Shown here: one piece after another, positions 8,617-18,528 of the stretch | Numbering within the stretch: the first letter of the stretch is position 1 | How the letters are laid out: each line of letters begins with the position of its first letter | DNA from: Alistipes sp. | GTDB lineage: Bacteria > Bacillota > Clostridia > Oscillospirales > Ruminococcaceae | Length of the DNA: 60,833 bases | Reading direction: 5' to 3' | NCBI GenBank assembly: GCA_023667265.1 | Contig: JAMPAJ010000001.1 | Span: 740,897-801,729 of the forward strand | Notes under the pieces: generated by a model | Seen by the model: the letters and a program-made list of their open reading frames with translations, nothing else | What the model was told of the DNA's origin: nothing | The model's database searches: none | Made by a program: the position numbers and the translations under genes

Positions 8617-8645
8617 TTGACAAGCCGCACTGAATCTGGTATAAT
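8617..8645 (+). promoter_or_regulatory. Promoter of tRNA-Pro
   Basis: A consensus promoter, TTGACA and TATAAT with a 17-nt spacer, lies 43 nt upstream of the mature tRNA-Pro. Confidence 0.9.
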
Positions 8646-8687
8646 ATAAAAGCTGTCGAGAACAGTTGTTGAGCGGTCGGCAAATTC

Positions 8688-8764
8688 CGAGGCGTAGCTC
8701 AGTTTGGTAGAGTGCTTGCTTTGGGAGCAAGATGCCGCAGGTTCGAGTCCTGTCGCCTCGACCA
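8688..8764 (+). tRNA. tRNA-Pro (UGG)
   Basis: The acceptor stem CGAGGCG/CGCCTCG, an anticodon stem CTTGC/GCAAG, loop TTTGGGA with anticodon TGG at 8722-8724, the T-loop TTCGAGT and an encoded CCA end are all visible. Confidence 0.97.
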
Positions 8765-8818
8765 GAATATCCGCGAAAACGTGTTCGCAAATTTTTTCAA
8801 AAAAGTTTCAAAAAAAGC

Positions 8819-8847
8819 TTGACAAATGAAAAAAAGTGTGATATAAT
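8819..8847 (+). promoter_or_regulatory. Promoter of tRNA-Thr and probably tRNA-Tyr
   Basis: TTGACA and TATAAT are separated by 17 nt, 15 nt upstream of tRNA-Thr. No separate promoter is seen before tRNA-Tyr, so the two are probably cotranscribed. Confidence 0.9.
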
Positions 8848-8862
8848 TAATAAGTCAGTTAA

Positions 8863-8938
8863 GCTGGTGTAGCTCAGTTGGTAGAGCAGCTGATTTGTAA
8901 TCAGCAGGTCGGGGGTTCGAGTCCGTCCACCAGCTCCA
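8863..8938 (+). tRNA. tRNA-Thr (UGU)
   Basis: The acceptor stem GCTGGTG/CACCAGC, anticodon stem GCTGA/TCAGC, anticodon TGT at 8896-8898 and an encoded CCA are visible. The T-stem (GGGGG/CCGTC) contains a G-G mismatch, which is unusual but does not affect the identity. Confidence 0.95.
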
Positions 8939-8974
8939 TTTTACCGAAATTTCCGGTAAATAAAAAATAATAGT

Positions 8975-9060
8975 GGGAGAGTTCCCGAGTGGCCAAAGGG
9001 GGCAGACTGTAAATCTGTTGCTTTTCAGCTTCGGTGGTCCGAATCCACCCTCTCCCACCA
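8975..9060 (+). tRNA. tRNA-Tyr (GUA)
   Basis: The acceptor stem GGGAGAG/CTCTCCC, anticodon GTA at 9009-9011, a long variable arm typical of bacterial tRNA-Tyr, and an encoded CCA are visible. Confidence 0.96.
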
Positions 9061-9084
9061 GTTTCTTTAATAACCTCAGTAAAT

Positions 9085-9105
9085 TCCGCTTTGGCGGATT
9101 TTTTT
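9085..9105 (+). terminator. Terminator of the tRNA cluster
   Basis: The hairpin TCCGC/GCGGA is followed by seven T, 25 bp after tRNA-Tyr. Confidence 0.85.
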
Positions 9106-9185
9106 ATGCCCGGAAATAAAGCGCATTTGCCCGGAAATAATACTGTGTGTGAAGAAAAAATCGGCTTTTTTGACTAAGAACCTGG

Positions 9186-9233
9186 GGGCAACACCGCACG
9201 AAGCGCGTTTGACGACTTTGCACCGTGTTGCCC
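9186..9233 (+). repeat. GGCAAYACCGCAC inverted repeat, short copy (family 1)
   Basis: A 48-bp element with terminal arms GGGCAACAC and GTGTTGCCC. Its interior (GACGACTTTGCAC) is the reverse complement of the right part of the 174-bp copy at 44628-44801, so this looks like a shortened version of that element. It ends 35 bp before the typA start. Confidence 0.7.
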
Positions 9234-9268
9234 TGAGATCAATGCAGGCTCTGTTTGGAGGAATTATA

Positions 9269-11089
9269 ATGATAAGAGAAGATCTGAGAAACATCGCAAT
9301 TATTGCTCACGTTGACCACGGCAAGACCACTCTCGTGGACGAGATGCTTAAGCAGGGCGGAGTTTTCCGCGAAAACCAGACCGTTGCGGAGCGCGTTATG
9401 GACTCCAACGACATCGAACGTGAGCGCGGAATCACTATCCTGGCGAAAAATACATCCGTAATGTACAACGACATCAAAATAAACATCATCGACACTCCCG
9501 GACACGCGGATTTCGGCGGAGAGGTAGAGCGCGTCCTGGAAATGGTCGACGGCGTTCTGCTCCTTGTTGACGCCGCCGAGGGCCCTATGCCCCAGACTCG
9601 TTTCGTGCTTTCAAAGGCTCTGGAAATGGGACATAAGATAATCGTTGTCGTAAATAAGATAGACCGTCCCGACGCCCGTCTCGACGAGATCGGCGACGAG
9701 GTGCTGGAGCTTCTCCTTGACCTTGACGCAAGCGAGGAACAGCTTGAATCTCCTATCCTCTTCTGCTCCGGACGAAGCGGAACGGCTTCCCTCAGTCAGT
9801 ACGAGGCAGGCACGGATCTGAAGCCCCTTTTCGACACGATCATCAACTACATCGAGCCGCCGAAGGGTGAGGAGGAAGAGCCGCTGCAAATGCTCATCTC
9901 CTCTATCGACTATAACGAATATGTGGGCAGAATAGGTATCGGACGCATTGTCCGCGGCAATATCAAGGTCAATCAGCAGGTCACTGTCTGCGACTACACC
10001 GGTGCAAAGAAGAATTATAATTCCAAGATCGTTTCGCTTCTCCAGATACAGGGACTCCAGCGCGTTCCGGTAGATACTGCGAAAATGGGCGATATTGTGT
10101 GGATATCCGGTATCGACGGCATAACTATCGGCGATACTATCTGCGCCACAGATACTCCCGAGCCGCTGCCCTTCGTGAAGATAAGCGAGCCTACCGTCGA
10201 AATGACGTTCTCCGTAAACGACAGTCCCTTTGCCGGAAGAGAGGGCAAATTCGTCACATCGCGCCAGCTTCGCGAAAGGCTCTTCAAGGAGCTGCTGAAG
10301 GACGTTTCACTCCGCGTCGAGGAGACAGAGTCCACCGACTCGTTCAGAGTTGCAGGACGAGGCGAAATGCACCTGTCTATCCTCATCGAAAATATGCGCC
10401 GCGAGGGCTATGAGCTGGCTGTTTCAACTCCCCGTGTACTTTACAAGGAGGGCGAGGACGGCAGAAAGCTTGAGCCTGTCGAGCGCCTTGTTATCGACGT
10501 TCCCGAGGACTGCGTCGGCTCTGTTATGGAGAAAATGGGCACCCGTAAGGGCGAGCTTGTTTCCATGCACCCCCAGGGCAGCCGTATGAGGATAGAGTTT
10601 CTCGTTCCCGCAAGAGGTCTCTTCGGCTATAAGAGCGAATTTTTGACAGATACTAAGGGCGAGGGAATCATGAGCCATGTTTTCGAGGATTACCAGCCAT
10701 ACAAGGGCGACATCGACCGCAGAAGCACCGGTTCGCTTGTATCCTTTGAGACCGGCGAGGCTGTAACCTACGGTCTGTTTAACGCCCAGGAGCGCGGACA
10801 ACTCTTCATTCCTGCCGGAACGCCTGTATACGAGGGAATGATCGTCGGCGCGTCCCCGAAGACCGACGACCTTGTTGTAAACGTGTGCAAGAGAAAACAC
10901 CTGACAAATACGCGTGCCAGCGGAAGCGACGACGCACTCCGTCTCGTTCCCCACAGAATACTCAGCCTTGAGGACTGCCTGGAGTTCCTGGCTGACGACG
11001 AGCTGCTGGAGGTAACTCCCGAAAGCCTGAGAATCAGAAAGCGCATCCTCAGCAACAGCCAGCGAGCTAAGATGAGAGCGAAGGGCTAA
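9269..11089 (+). CDS. typA: Ribosome-associated GTPase TypA/BipA
   Basis: TypA is a translational GTPase related to EF-G that binds the ribosome and supports 50S assembly and stress growth. The 606 residues match the family. The G domain (about 1-195) has the P-loop AHVDHGKT (13-20), the switch II motif DTPGHAD and NKID. It is followed by a beta-barrel domain, two EF-G-like alpha/beta domains and the BipA-specific C-terminus ending in KRILSNSQRAKMRAKG. The ATG at 9269 has GGAGGAATT upstream and begins the conserved MIREDLRNIAI. The upstream open frame is only the repeat element and is not coding. Confidence 0.97.
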   Translation: MIREDLRNIAIIAHVDHGKTTLVDEMLKQGGVFRENQTVAERVMDSNDIERERGITILAKNTSVMYNDIKINIIDTPGHADFGGEVERVLEMVDGVLLLVDAAEGPMPQTRFVLSKALEMGHKIIVVVNKIDRPDARLDEIGDEVLELLLDLDASEEQLESPILFCSGRSGTASLSQYEAGTDLKPLFDTIINYIEPPKGEEEEPLQMLISSIDYNEYVGRIGIGRIVRGNIKVNQQVTVCDYTGAKKNYNSKIVSLLQIQGLQRVPVDTAKMGDIVWISGIDGITIGDTICATDTPEPLPFVKISEPTVEMTFSVNDSPFAGREGKFVTSRQLRERLFKELLKDVSLRVEETESTDSFRVAGRGEMHLSILIENMRREGYELAVSTPRVLYKEGEDGRKLEPVERLVIDVPEDCVGSVMEKMGTRKGELVSMHPQGSRMRIEFLVPARGLFGYKSEFLTDTKGEGIMSHVFEDYQPYKGDIDRRSTGSLVSFETGEAVTYGLFNAQERGQLFIPAGTPVYEGMIVGASPKTDDLVVNVCKRKHLTNTRASGSDDALRLVPHRILSLEDCLEFLADDELLEVTPESLRIRKRILSNSQRAKMRAKG

Positions 11090-11159
11090 GACAACACGCT
11101 AAATTTCATTCAATTTTCACAGTAAAATCATATTGCTCCTATATTCCGGAGGTATAATT

Positions 11160-11831
11160 ATGAAAACGAGAATTATTGCCGCTGCTGCGGTATCGACAGC
11201 CGTCCTTTTTACGGGCTGCGGAGATAAGGCTTCGGAAACTGCGGGATCTCCAGAGATTTCCGCGGTTGTCTCAGAGGAAGCTGCCGAGACAACGGAGCAG
11301 CCAACAGACCGCGTGCCTGTTATTGAGGAGTTCACTGATTTTGAGTACGAGATCATTGACGGAGCTGCGGTGATTACAAAATATACCGGAAGCTCCAGGG
11401 ACGTAGCTGTGCCCGGTGAGATAGACGGCGCACCTGTTTCAAAAATCGGATTTTACGCTTTTGAGGCGAAATTTCTGGTGGAGACCGTGACACTTCCGGA
11501 AAGCGTGACCTGCATTGACGAGTATGCCTTTATGGACTGCTCGTCGCTGAAAAGCATAAACATCCCCGAGGCTGTCACCGCTGTCGAAAGAGGCGCGTTC
11601 GTCGCCTGCACAAGCCTTGAAAGTCTGGATATCCCGGCAAATGTGGAGTACATCCGGCAGGAGGCGTTTACCGCCTGCGAGGGTCTGACTTCACTCACGG
11701 TAAACGCTCCCGATCTGGCGTATGAGGACTGGGGACTTGAAACGCTGCCGGAGCTTACGCTTTACGCACCGGCTGATTCCGCAGTTTTATCCTGGGCGCA
11801 GGAAATGGGACTGTCGGTATCGGCGCTATAG
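11160..11831 (+). CDS. Lipoprotein with BspA-type leucine-rich repeats
   Basis: This 223-residue lipoprotein has a signal sequence with lipobox LFTGC (lipidated C20), a Ser/Thr/Glu-rich spacer, and about four BspA/LRR_5-type repeats of the form AFxxCxSLxSIxIPxxVTxIxxxAF between about residues 90 and 190. Such repeats form a binding surface; the ligand is unknown. A GGAGG ribosome site precedes the ATG. It is the first gene of a three-lipoprotein operon with gaps of 8 and 11 bp. The protein at 15146 has the same repeat type but ends in a dockerin. Confidence 0.85.
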   Translation: MKTRIIAAAAVSTAVLFTGCGDKASETAGSPEISAVVSEEAAETTEQPTDRVPVIEEFTDFEYEIIDGAAVITKYTGSSRDVAVPGEIDGAPVSKIGFYAFEAKFLVETVTLPESVTCIDEYAFMDCSSLKSINIPEAVTAVERGAFVACTSLESLDIPANVEYIRQEAFTACEGLTSLTVNAPDLAYEDWGLETLPELTLYAPADSAVLSWAQEMGLSVSAL

Positions 11832-11839
11832 GAGGAATT

Positions 11840-12559
11840 ATGAATATATTGAAAATGGCGGCATTTCTCGCGGCTGCCTCTTGTCTTGTGAATACGGCAG
11901 GCTGCGGAAACGAAGAGAAAGCCGAAGCCAGCAAAACAACTACGGAAATAGGCGAGCTTATCACTCCGGCGGAGGACAGCGAGGACTATTCCCTTGGCTC
12001 ATACTATGAGGACGAGTCGGGAATAAAGCTCTATTTCGGCGACGATGCCGTTTCTCCGGACGTTGTTCAGGCGCTGAAAAATTATTTTATCGCGTTCCAG
12101 GACGAGGACTTCGACTCATATAAGGCTAATCTCGCCTCGGACTACGCGGAGCGGTACGACGCCTATTTGCAGGAAAATTACAGCTACGACCTGCGTCATT
12201 CCTTTGAGCTGCAATGCCAGTATCTCCGGGAGGATATGATAGCCGACATCTACGGCGGATACGATGCTGAAAACACGGAAAACTATACAGGAGACTTCAC
12301 CATAACGCGTATCCGTGTCGAAAGTCCCACGCTTAACGGCGAAGAGACGGTGGAAAGCCTTACAAAGGACTTTTTCTCTTATCTGGACAGCTCCTTTGAT
12401 ATGGATTATTACACCTTCGTTTCGGAGCAGGCGGACAGCCTTGAGTACGTGACATTTTTCGTTATGGCGGAGGGCGAGGACGGCGAGGAGCGTCTTATCG
12501 TCAGCGAAATGGACATTGTTTTTGCGGTCAAGGACGGAAAATACTATGCTTTCGGATAA
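11840..12559 (+). CDS. Lipoprotein of unknown function
   Basis: This 239-residue protein has a lipoprotein signal with lipobox NTAGC (C22). The mature part is acidic and rich in Tyr and Asp, with no motif I recognise. A middle segment (about residues 75-110) reads like a small alpha/beta protein in which FQDEDFDSY and related helices precede a beta-rich C-terminus ending DGKYYAFG. The next gene ends in a comparable DGEYYLF, so the two may be distant paralogues of an NTF2-like or DUF fold; this is inference. GAGGAATT overlaps the end of the previous gene, which suggests translational coupling. Confidence 0.8.
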   Translation: MNILKMAAFLAAASCLVNTAGCGNEEKAEASKTTTEIGELITPAEDSEDYSLGSYYEDESGIKLYFGDDAVSPDVVQALKNYFIAFQDEDFDSYKANLASDYAERYDAYLQENYSYDLRHSFELQCQYLREDMIADIYGGYDAENTENYTGDFTITRIRVESPTLNGEETVESLTKDFFSYLDSSFDMDYYTFVSEQADSLEYVTFFVMAEGEDGEERLIVSEMDIVFAVKDGKYYAFG

Positions 12560-12570
12560 GGAGTGAAAAT

Positions 12571-13266
12571 ATGAAAAAAATTATTGCTGCCGTGCTGGCT
12601 TCATTCATGGGCATTACGGCTTTCACAGCCTGCGGAGACAAGGAAGAGGGCGCTTCCGAAAGCGGTATGCTTGGCGCAGGCGGACAGGACATTCCCGAGG
12701 ACTATGTCGCTGACAGCGATGTGCTGGAGTACGGCGCTTCTGTTGTGGAGCTGAAACCGGCGACAAATGAAAATGTCAAGGTCATGATAAGCTTTGACAA
12801 GAGATATTTTTCCGAGGAGGAATACGGCGCGATCTACGCGGTCTCGGACTATATCGCCGCAATAAACGACAATGACCACGAGCTTATCGGCAAAGTTTTC
12901 TACGAAGGCTATCTGGACTATGCTGCCGACCAGACCGGAGTAGGTGATTCGGATGCTTATATCGACGCCTTTGAGGCCGATCTGGCAGAATCTCTGGGCG
13001 AGGGCTTCAATATAGATTACATTGATGTTTCCGCCTGCTACGATTCGGAGGACAGCGCGTCCGCAAGATATTTTGATTCGGTAGACGGTGTTCTGACGGA
13101 GCTTTCCGGCGAAGAGATACTGGACAAGGTGGATTACCGGAGAATGGTGGAGATCGGCGGGAATACGACATATAAATCGCCGACCGGCAGCTATATGTTC
13201 GTCAATCACGAGAGTCCGTTCATGCTCTGTGTATACAGGATCGACGGAGAGTATTATTTATTCTAA
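12571..13266 (+). CDS. Lipoprotein of unknown function
   Basis: This 231-residue protein has a lipoprotein signal with lipobox FTAC (C21) and a small GDKEEGASES linker. No domain is recognised. It has helices rich in Asp and Ala around residues 85-150 and a beta-type C-terminus with YRMVEIGG and CVYRIDGEYYLF. It is the last gene of the lipoprotein operon and ends just before a copy of the multi-hairpin repeat, whose first hairpin can serve as its terminator. Confidence 0.8.
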   Translation: MKKIIAAVLASFMGITAFTACGDKEEGASESGMLGAGGQDIPEDYVADSDVLEYGASVVELKPATNENVKVMISFDKRYFSEEEYGAIYAVSDYIAAINDNDHELIGKVFYEGYLDYAADQTGVGDSDAYIDAFEADLAESLGEGFNIDYIDVSACYDSEDSASARYFDSVDGVLTELSGEEILDKVDYRRMVEIGGNTTYKSPTGSYMFVNHESPFMLCVYRIDGEYYLF

Positions 13267-13294
13267 TCGTGAAAAAACAAAACCAGGAGTTTAT

Positions 13295-13489
13295 GAGGGA
13301 ACGCCCTCTCTTGCAGGGCGTTCCCTCTTTTCAAACAGTCCACCGGACTGTTTGAAAATTCACCCTTTGCGGAGCGCCTGAAGGCATCATCGACCTGCGG
13401 TCGATATGGGACTCTGTCCCAAACCCTGCCAGAGGCTCTGCCTCTGGACTCTGCAAAAGGGACATTGTCCCTTTTGAAACCCGGTGTTT
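13295..13489 (+). repeat. Multi-hairpin repeat, copy A (family 2)
   Basis: Six consecutive hairpins with loops of 3-7 nt fill the 195 bp. The arms are GAGGGAACGCCCT/AGGGCGTTCCCTC, TTTTCAAACAGTCC/GGACTGTTTGAAAA, ATCGAC/GTCGAT, TGGGAC/GTCCCA, CCAGAGGC/GCCTCTGG and CAAAAGGGAC/GTCCCTTTTG, ending in AAACCCGGTGTTT. Homologous copies lie at 52103-52296 (inverted) and 52450-52642. The first hairpin plus TTTT can terminate the lipoprotein operon. Confidence 0.85.
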
Positions 13490-13498
13490 ATCTACAGC

Positions 13499-13531
13499 AA
13501 AAAAGGTAGGGAGATCCATCCCTACCTTTTA
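13499..13531 (-). terminator. Terminator of guaB
   Basis: On the minus strand the hairpin AAGGTAGGG / CCCTACCTT is followed by TTTT, 8 bp past the guaB stop. Confidence 0.85.
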
Positions 13532-13539
13532 TTATTATC

Positions 13540-15093
<1,554 letters not shown>

Positions 15094-15095
15094 TT

Positions 15096-15124
15096 ATTAT
15101 ATCATTTTATTTCCCGATTGTCAA
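15096..15124 (-). promoter_or_regulatory. Promoter of guaB
   Basis: On the minus strand TTGACA and TATAAT are separated by exactly 17 nt. It begins 22 bp after the stop of the LRR/dockerin gene. Confidence 0.9.
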
Positions 15125-15145
15125 TATCAAAAACAAATCCGGATT

Positions 15146-16015
15146 TTATTCTGATTTTGTAGAAGTTGACAAATCAGAGTATATCACCAATATATCGGAG
15201 GCGTCAGAGGCGTCGGTCTTTCCGTCGCCGTTCATATCTCCGACGATTTTTTGTTTTTTCGTGAACATCGAGGGAACTCCGGTGGACAGCCTTGAATACT
15301 CCATCAGCACAAAGGAGGCGTCGGAGGCGTCTACCTTGCCGTTGCCGTCAACATCTCCGGCATTGTAATTATCCGGGTCGAGGAAATCTATTCCGGACTC
15401 CGCCGCATATTTTTCCGCAGCGCTTCCGGTCTTTCCCTGAATGAGAAAGCCGTGGACCGGAACTATCGAGCCTGAGTGAGGGTCAGCCTCGAAGCCGAGG
15501 GAGTTCGCGCCAAGCTCCGTCACCGTTTCCGGCAGCGTTATATCGAGCGAAGTGCAGCCGAAAAATGCGTCTGCGCCGATTTTCGCAAGCTTATGAGAAA
15601 GCTCCGCCGTTTCAAGTCCCGGACAGGCGAAAAAGCAGTCCTCCGGCACATTTGCGACGCCCTTTGCCGTAACCGATCTCAGAGCCGTGCAGCTCATGAA
15701 TGTGCCGCTGCCGATGCTCGTCACAGAGTCGGGGAAAACCGCCTCCTCCAGGGAAAGGCAGCCTGCGAAGGCGTTTTTTTCCACAGCCGTGACTCTGCTG
15801 CCGTTTATGGTCTCCGGCATGGTCAGCCTGACCAGCGCATCCGGGTTTTCCACGGAAATAACGGTAATAGTATTGCTGTCGCCGTTCAGGGCGTACTCGA
15901 AAATGACGCCGTCCTGCTCGTACACGTAATACGACTCATTTGCGGCATTTGCCGCTGCCGGAGCTGCGGTCAGGACTGCCGCTGCCGCAATTATACTTGT
16001 GATCTTAAATTTCAT
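15146..16015 (-). CDS. Secreted leucine-rich-repeat protein with C-terminal dockerin
   Basis: This 289-residue protein has a signal peptide (about 1-24, ending ANA), BspA-type leucine-rich repeats (about 55-190) and a dockerin (about 215-283). The two calcium loops DVDGNGKVDASDASFVL and DMNGDGKTDASDASDIL are both canonical, unlike those of the three cellulases. It therefore should be attached to a cohesin scaffold and act as a binding or structural component, not as an enzyme. The gene overlaps the amidohydrolase gene by 11 bp and has GGAAGGA upstream of its ATG, so it is the last gene of the fabD-aroE-aroK operon. That context is odd for a cell-surface protein. Confidence 0.88.
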   Translation of the reverse strand: MKFKITSIIAAAAVLTAAPAAANAANESYYVYEQDGVIFEYALNGDSNTITVISVENPDALVRLTMPETINGSRVTAVEKNAFAGCLSLEEAVFPDSVTSIGSGTFMSCTALRSVTAKGVANVPEDCFFACPGLETAELSHKLAKIGADAFFGCTSLDITLPETVTELGANSLGFEADPHSGSIVPVHGFLIQGKTGSAAEKYAAESGIDFLDPDNYNAGDVDGNGKVDASDASFVLMEYSRLSTGVPSMFTKKQKIVGDMNGDGKTDASDASDILVIYSDLSTSTKSE

Positions 16016-17177
16016 TTCTGACTATCCTTCCGCTTATCATTACGACCTCCGGCTCGGACATAATGTCCAGCGGATCGGCGTCTTTTTTGTATATCTGGAT
16101 ATCCGCGTCCATACCTGCCGCGATTCTGCCGACTCTGTCCTCTACGCCCAGTATCTCTGCCGCAGCGGAGGTAAGACACCGCAGAGCCGTTTCCCTGTCC
16201 AGTCCGCCCTTTACCGCAGCGGCGGCGGAAAGGGGAAGATACTGTATCGGAATTACGGTATGGTCGGTGCATATTGCCGTAAGTACGCCGTTTTTCGCAA
16301 GCTCGGCAGTATTTTTCAGTTCAAGCCCTCTCATCTCCGGCTTGCACCTGTCGCATATAACAGGGCCGCATATAACGGGGATTTCCTCCTCTGCAAGAAT
16401 ATCTGCGATCTTATATCCCTCCGTGCCGTGGATTATGACCGGGTCGAGGGAAAATTCCTTTGCGATGCGCATTGCCGTGCAAATGTCGTCGGCGCGGTGG
16501 CAGTGGAAGAAGGCTTTCTGCTTCCGCTCAAGCAGGGGCATGAGCGCCTCGCAGCGGATGTCGTATTCCGGCGGTTCGTAGTTCTCGTTGTCGGAGTAGT
16601 AGCTGTCCATATCGTGGGCGTATCTTTTCGCCTTGTACAGTCCCTCGCGGATAATCGCCGCCGTCGCCATTCTCGTGACCGGGGATTCGTCCCTGTCGTT
16701 ATATACACGCTTGGGATTTTCGCCAAGGGCAAATTTTATTCCGCAGCTTTTTATGACCATGTCGTCTATGCGTCTGCCGTCGGTTTTTATGGCGCATATT
16801 TCTCCGCCGCAGGCGTTTGCGCTTCCCGGACATGAAGCCGCAGAGGTTATGCCGCGCATTCTCGCCTCGGCAAAGCAGCGGTCGAAGGGATTTATGCCGT
16901 CAATGGCGCGCATCTGAGGAGTAAAGGGGTCGGAGGTCTCGTTGCAGTCGTCGCCCTCGAAATCCAGCCCGTCCTCGATGATGCCGAGGTGAGTGTGCGC
17001 GTCGATGAAGCCGGGGAGGAGAGTGCCGCCCTTCGCGTCGATAGCGTCCACGGGAACGATCTCCGGACAGCCCTCGCCGTATGCCTTTATAACGCCGTTT
17101 TCGGTCTCAAGCCAGCCGTTTTCCAGGGTCTCTCCTGCCTTGTTGAATGTCAGGATTTTCGCATTGTAGATCAGCAT
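16005..17177 (-). CDS. Metal-dependent amidohydrolase, imidazolonepropionase-related
   Basis: This 390-residue cytoplasmic protein belongs to the amidohydrolase superfamily. A small N-terminal beta-sandwich (about 1-50) leads into a metal-binding barrel with the first metal motif GFIDAHTHLG (about 55-64), further histidines in FFHCHRADD and VIIHGTEG, and the late Asp in AICTDHTVIP. The C-terminus returns to the sandwich (DADIQIYKKDADPL). The overall pattern is closest to imidazolonepropionase-like or N-acyl-amino-acid deacetylase-like members; the substrate cannot be named. It lies 12 bp from aroK and overlaps the LRR/dockerin gene. Confidence 0.85.
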   Translation of the reverse strand: MLIYNAKILTFNKAGETLENGWLETENGVIKAYGEGCPEIVPVDAIDAKGGTLLPGFIDAHTHLGIIEDGLDFEGDDCNETSDPFTPQMRAIDGINPFDRCFAEARMRGITSAASCPGSANACGGEICAIKTDGRRIDDMVIKSCGIKFALGENPKRVYNDRDESPVTRMATAAIIREGLYKAKRYAHDMDSYYSDNENYEPPEYDIRCEALMPLLERKQKAFFHCHRADDICTAMRIAKEFSLDPVIIHGTEGYKIADILAEEEIPVICGPVICDRCKPEMRGLELKNTAELAKNGVLTAICTDHTVIPIQYLPLSAAAAVKGGLDRETALRCLTSAAAEILGVEDRVGRIAAGMDADIQIYKKDADPLDIMSEPEVVMISGRIVRNEI

Positions 17178-17189
17178 ATGATCCTCCGC

Positions 17190-17687
17190 TCAAAGATTTT
17201 TCACAGCATCGACGATAAGCTCCGCAGTCTCCATGGGGCTGCCGTTTGCGTCAATGCGTATGGTGGAATGTTTCATGTATATTTCGTGGCGCGTATCGAA
17301 CCGCTGACGAAGCTCATCCTTAGTGGAGGATGCCGCAATGGGACGGTTTTTGTCGCCACGTATACGCTCGTAGCAGGTCTTGAAGTCCACGTCCAGGAAT
17401 ATCACCGCTCCCGCTTCAGCCGCCGCCTTTGCGGATTCGGGATTAAGCATCGCGCCTCCGCCGCAGGCAACGACAGTCTTTTTTCCGCAGAGTGCTCTTA
17501 TCACATCAGCCTCCGCGCTCCGGAAATAGGGCTCGCCCTTTTTCTCGAATATTTCGGGAATGCTCATTCTCTGCTCTTCCACGATGACCTCGTCGGAGTC
17601 GCAGAAGCCGCAGCCCAGCTTCTTTGCGGCAAGCTTTCCCACAGTAGTTTTTCCGCAGCCCATAAAGCCGCACAGAAATATAGTCAT
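17190..17687 (-). CDS. aroK: Shikimate kinase AroK
   Basis: AroK phosphorylates shikimate with ATP in aromatic amino-acid synthesis. The 165 residues show the P-loop GFMGCGKTT (7-15), the substrate-binding Asp in DSDEVI (about 31), the GGG motif in VVACGGGAML and the lid arginine in DKNRPIA. The length is normal. It sits between aroE and the amidohydrolase gene with short gaps, which supports a shikimate sub-operon. Confidence 0.96.
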   Translation of the reverse strand: MTIFLCGFMGCGKTTVGKLAAKKLGCGFCDSDEVIVEEQRMSIPEIFEKKGEPYFRSAEADVIRALCGKKTVVACGGGAMLNPESAKAAAEAGAVIFLDVDFKTCYERIRGDKNRPIAASSTKDELRQRFDTRHEIYMKHSTIRIDANGSPMETAELIVDAVKNL

Positions 17688-17703
17688 AGCAAATTTCCTC
17701 CGG

Positions 17704-18528
17704 TTATTTTACAGCGTCCTCGACCTCGGTGATGATAGCCGAGATGTCGGAGCTGTCAAATTCTCCGCCGTACCACAGCTCGTGAGCCTTTACAGCCTGG
17801 TAGACCAGCATTGCCGCTCCGCCCACAGCCGTTCTTCCGAGTCCGCGGAATTTCTTCATAAGCAGCGTTTCCTTGGGGTTGTAAATTACGTCGAAGCAGC
17901 TCAGGCAGTTTTCTATGACCTCGTCGGAAACGGGACAGGCGTCGATCTTCGGGAACATTCCGACGGGAGTCGCATTGATAAGCAGGTCGAACTTACCCTC
18001 GATCTCGGAAACAAGACAGATCCTTACGGACGCGCCGCCGCACTTTGAAAGTATCTCCGCCATAGCAAGCTGCGCCGTCCTGACGTCCTGGGGGATCACG
18101 GCGATAGTCAGCTCCGCGCCGTGGAGAGCCGCTTCAATAGCGATCATTCTTCCTACGCCGCCGCAGCCCAGAAGCAGGACTTTTCCGCTGAGAGGAAGAA
18201 GCTCCGCAGAACGGATAAAGCCGTCGCAGTCGGTGTTGTAGCCTGTCATCACGCCGTCGCAGTTTGCAACGCAGTTGACGGAGTTATATCTCAGTGCGCT
18301 TTCGCCGAGCTTGTCCGTCATGGGAATAACGGCTGTTTTATGGGGAATCGTAATGTTGAAGCCCTTCATCTCCCGGAGCGTCTGCTCCTTTGAAGCAAGC
18401 TCCTCCGGCGCGATGTCGATAAGCTCGTAGCTGTAGTCGGTAATGCCGCTGAGGGAGAAAAGCCGATTGTGTATCAGAGGCGACATGGAATGACCGAGAG
18501 GATGTCCGATAAGTCCGTATTTATCCAT
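17704..18528 (-). CDS. aroE: Shikimate dehydrogenase AroE
   Basis: AroE reduces 3-dehydroshikimate to shikimate with NADPH. The 274 residues show the substrate-binding start LIGHPLGHSMSPLIHN (about 5-20), the catalytic Lys in TIPHKTAV, the Rossmann motif GCGGVGRM and the closing region GGAAMLVYQAVKAHELW. It overlaps fabD by 8 bp and precedes aroK by 16 bp, so the three are one transcript. Confidence 0.96.
   Translation of the reverse strand: MDKYGLIGHPLGHSMSPLIHNRLFSLSGITDYSYELIDIAPEELASKEQTLREMKGFNITIPHKTAVIPMTDKLGESALRYNSVNCVANCDGVMTGYNTDCDGFIRSAELLPLSGKVLLLGCGGVGRMIAIEAALHGAELTIAVIPQDVRTAQLAMAEILSKCGGASVRICLVSEIEGKFDLLINATPVGMFPKIDACPVSDEVIENCLSCFDVIYNPKETLLMKKFRGLGRTAVGGAAMLVYQAVKAHELWYGGEFDSSDISAIITEVEDAVK

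Noticed and set aside
9149-9268. N-terminal extension of TypA
   Set aside because: The extra 40 codons run through repeat family 1, and the ATG at 9269 has the ribosome site and the conserved N-terminus.
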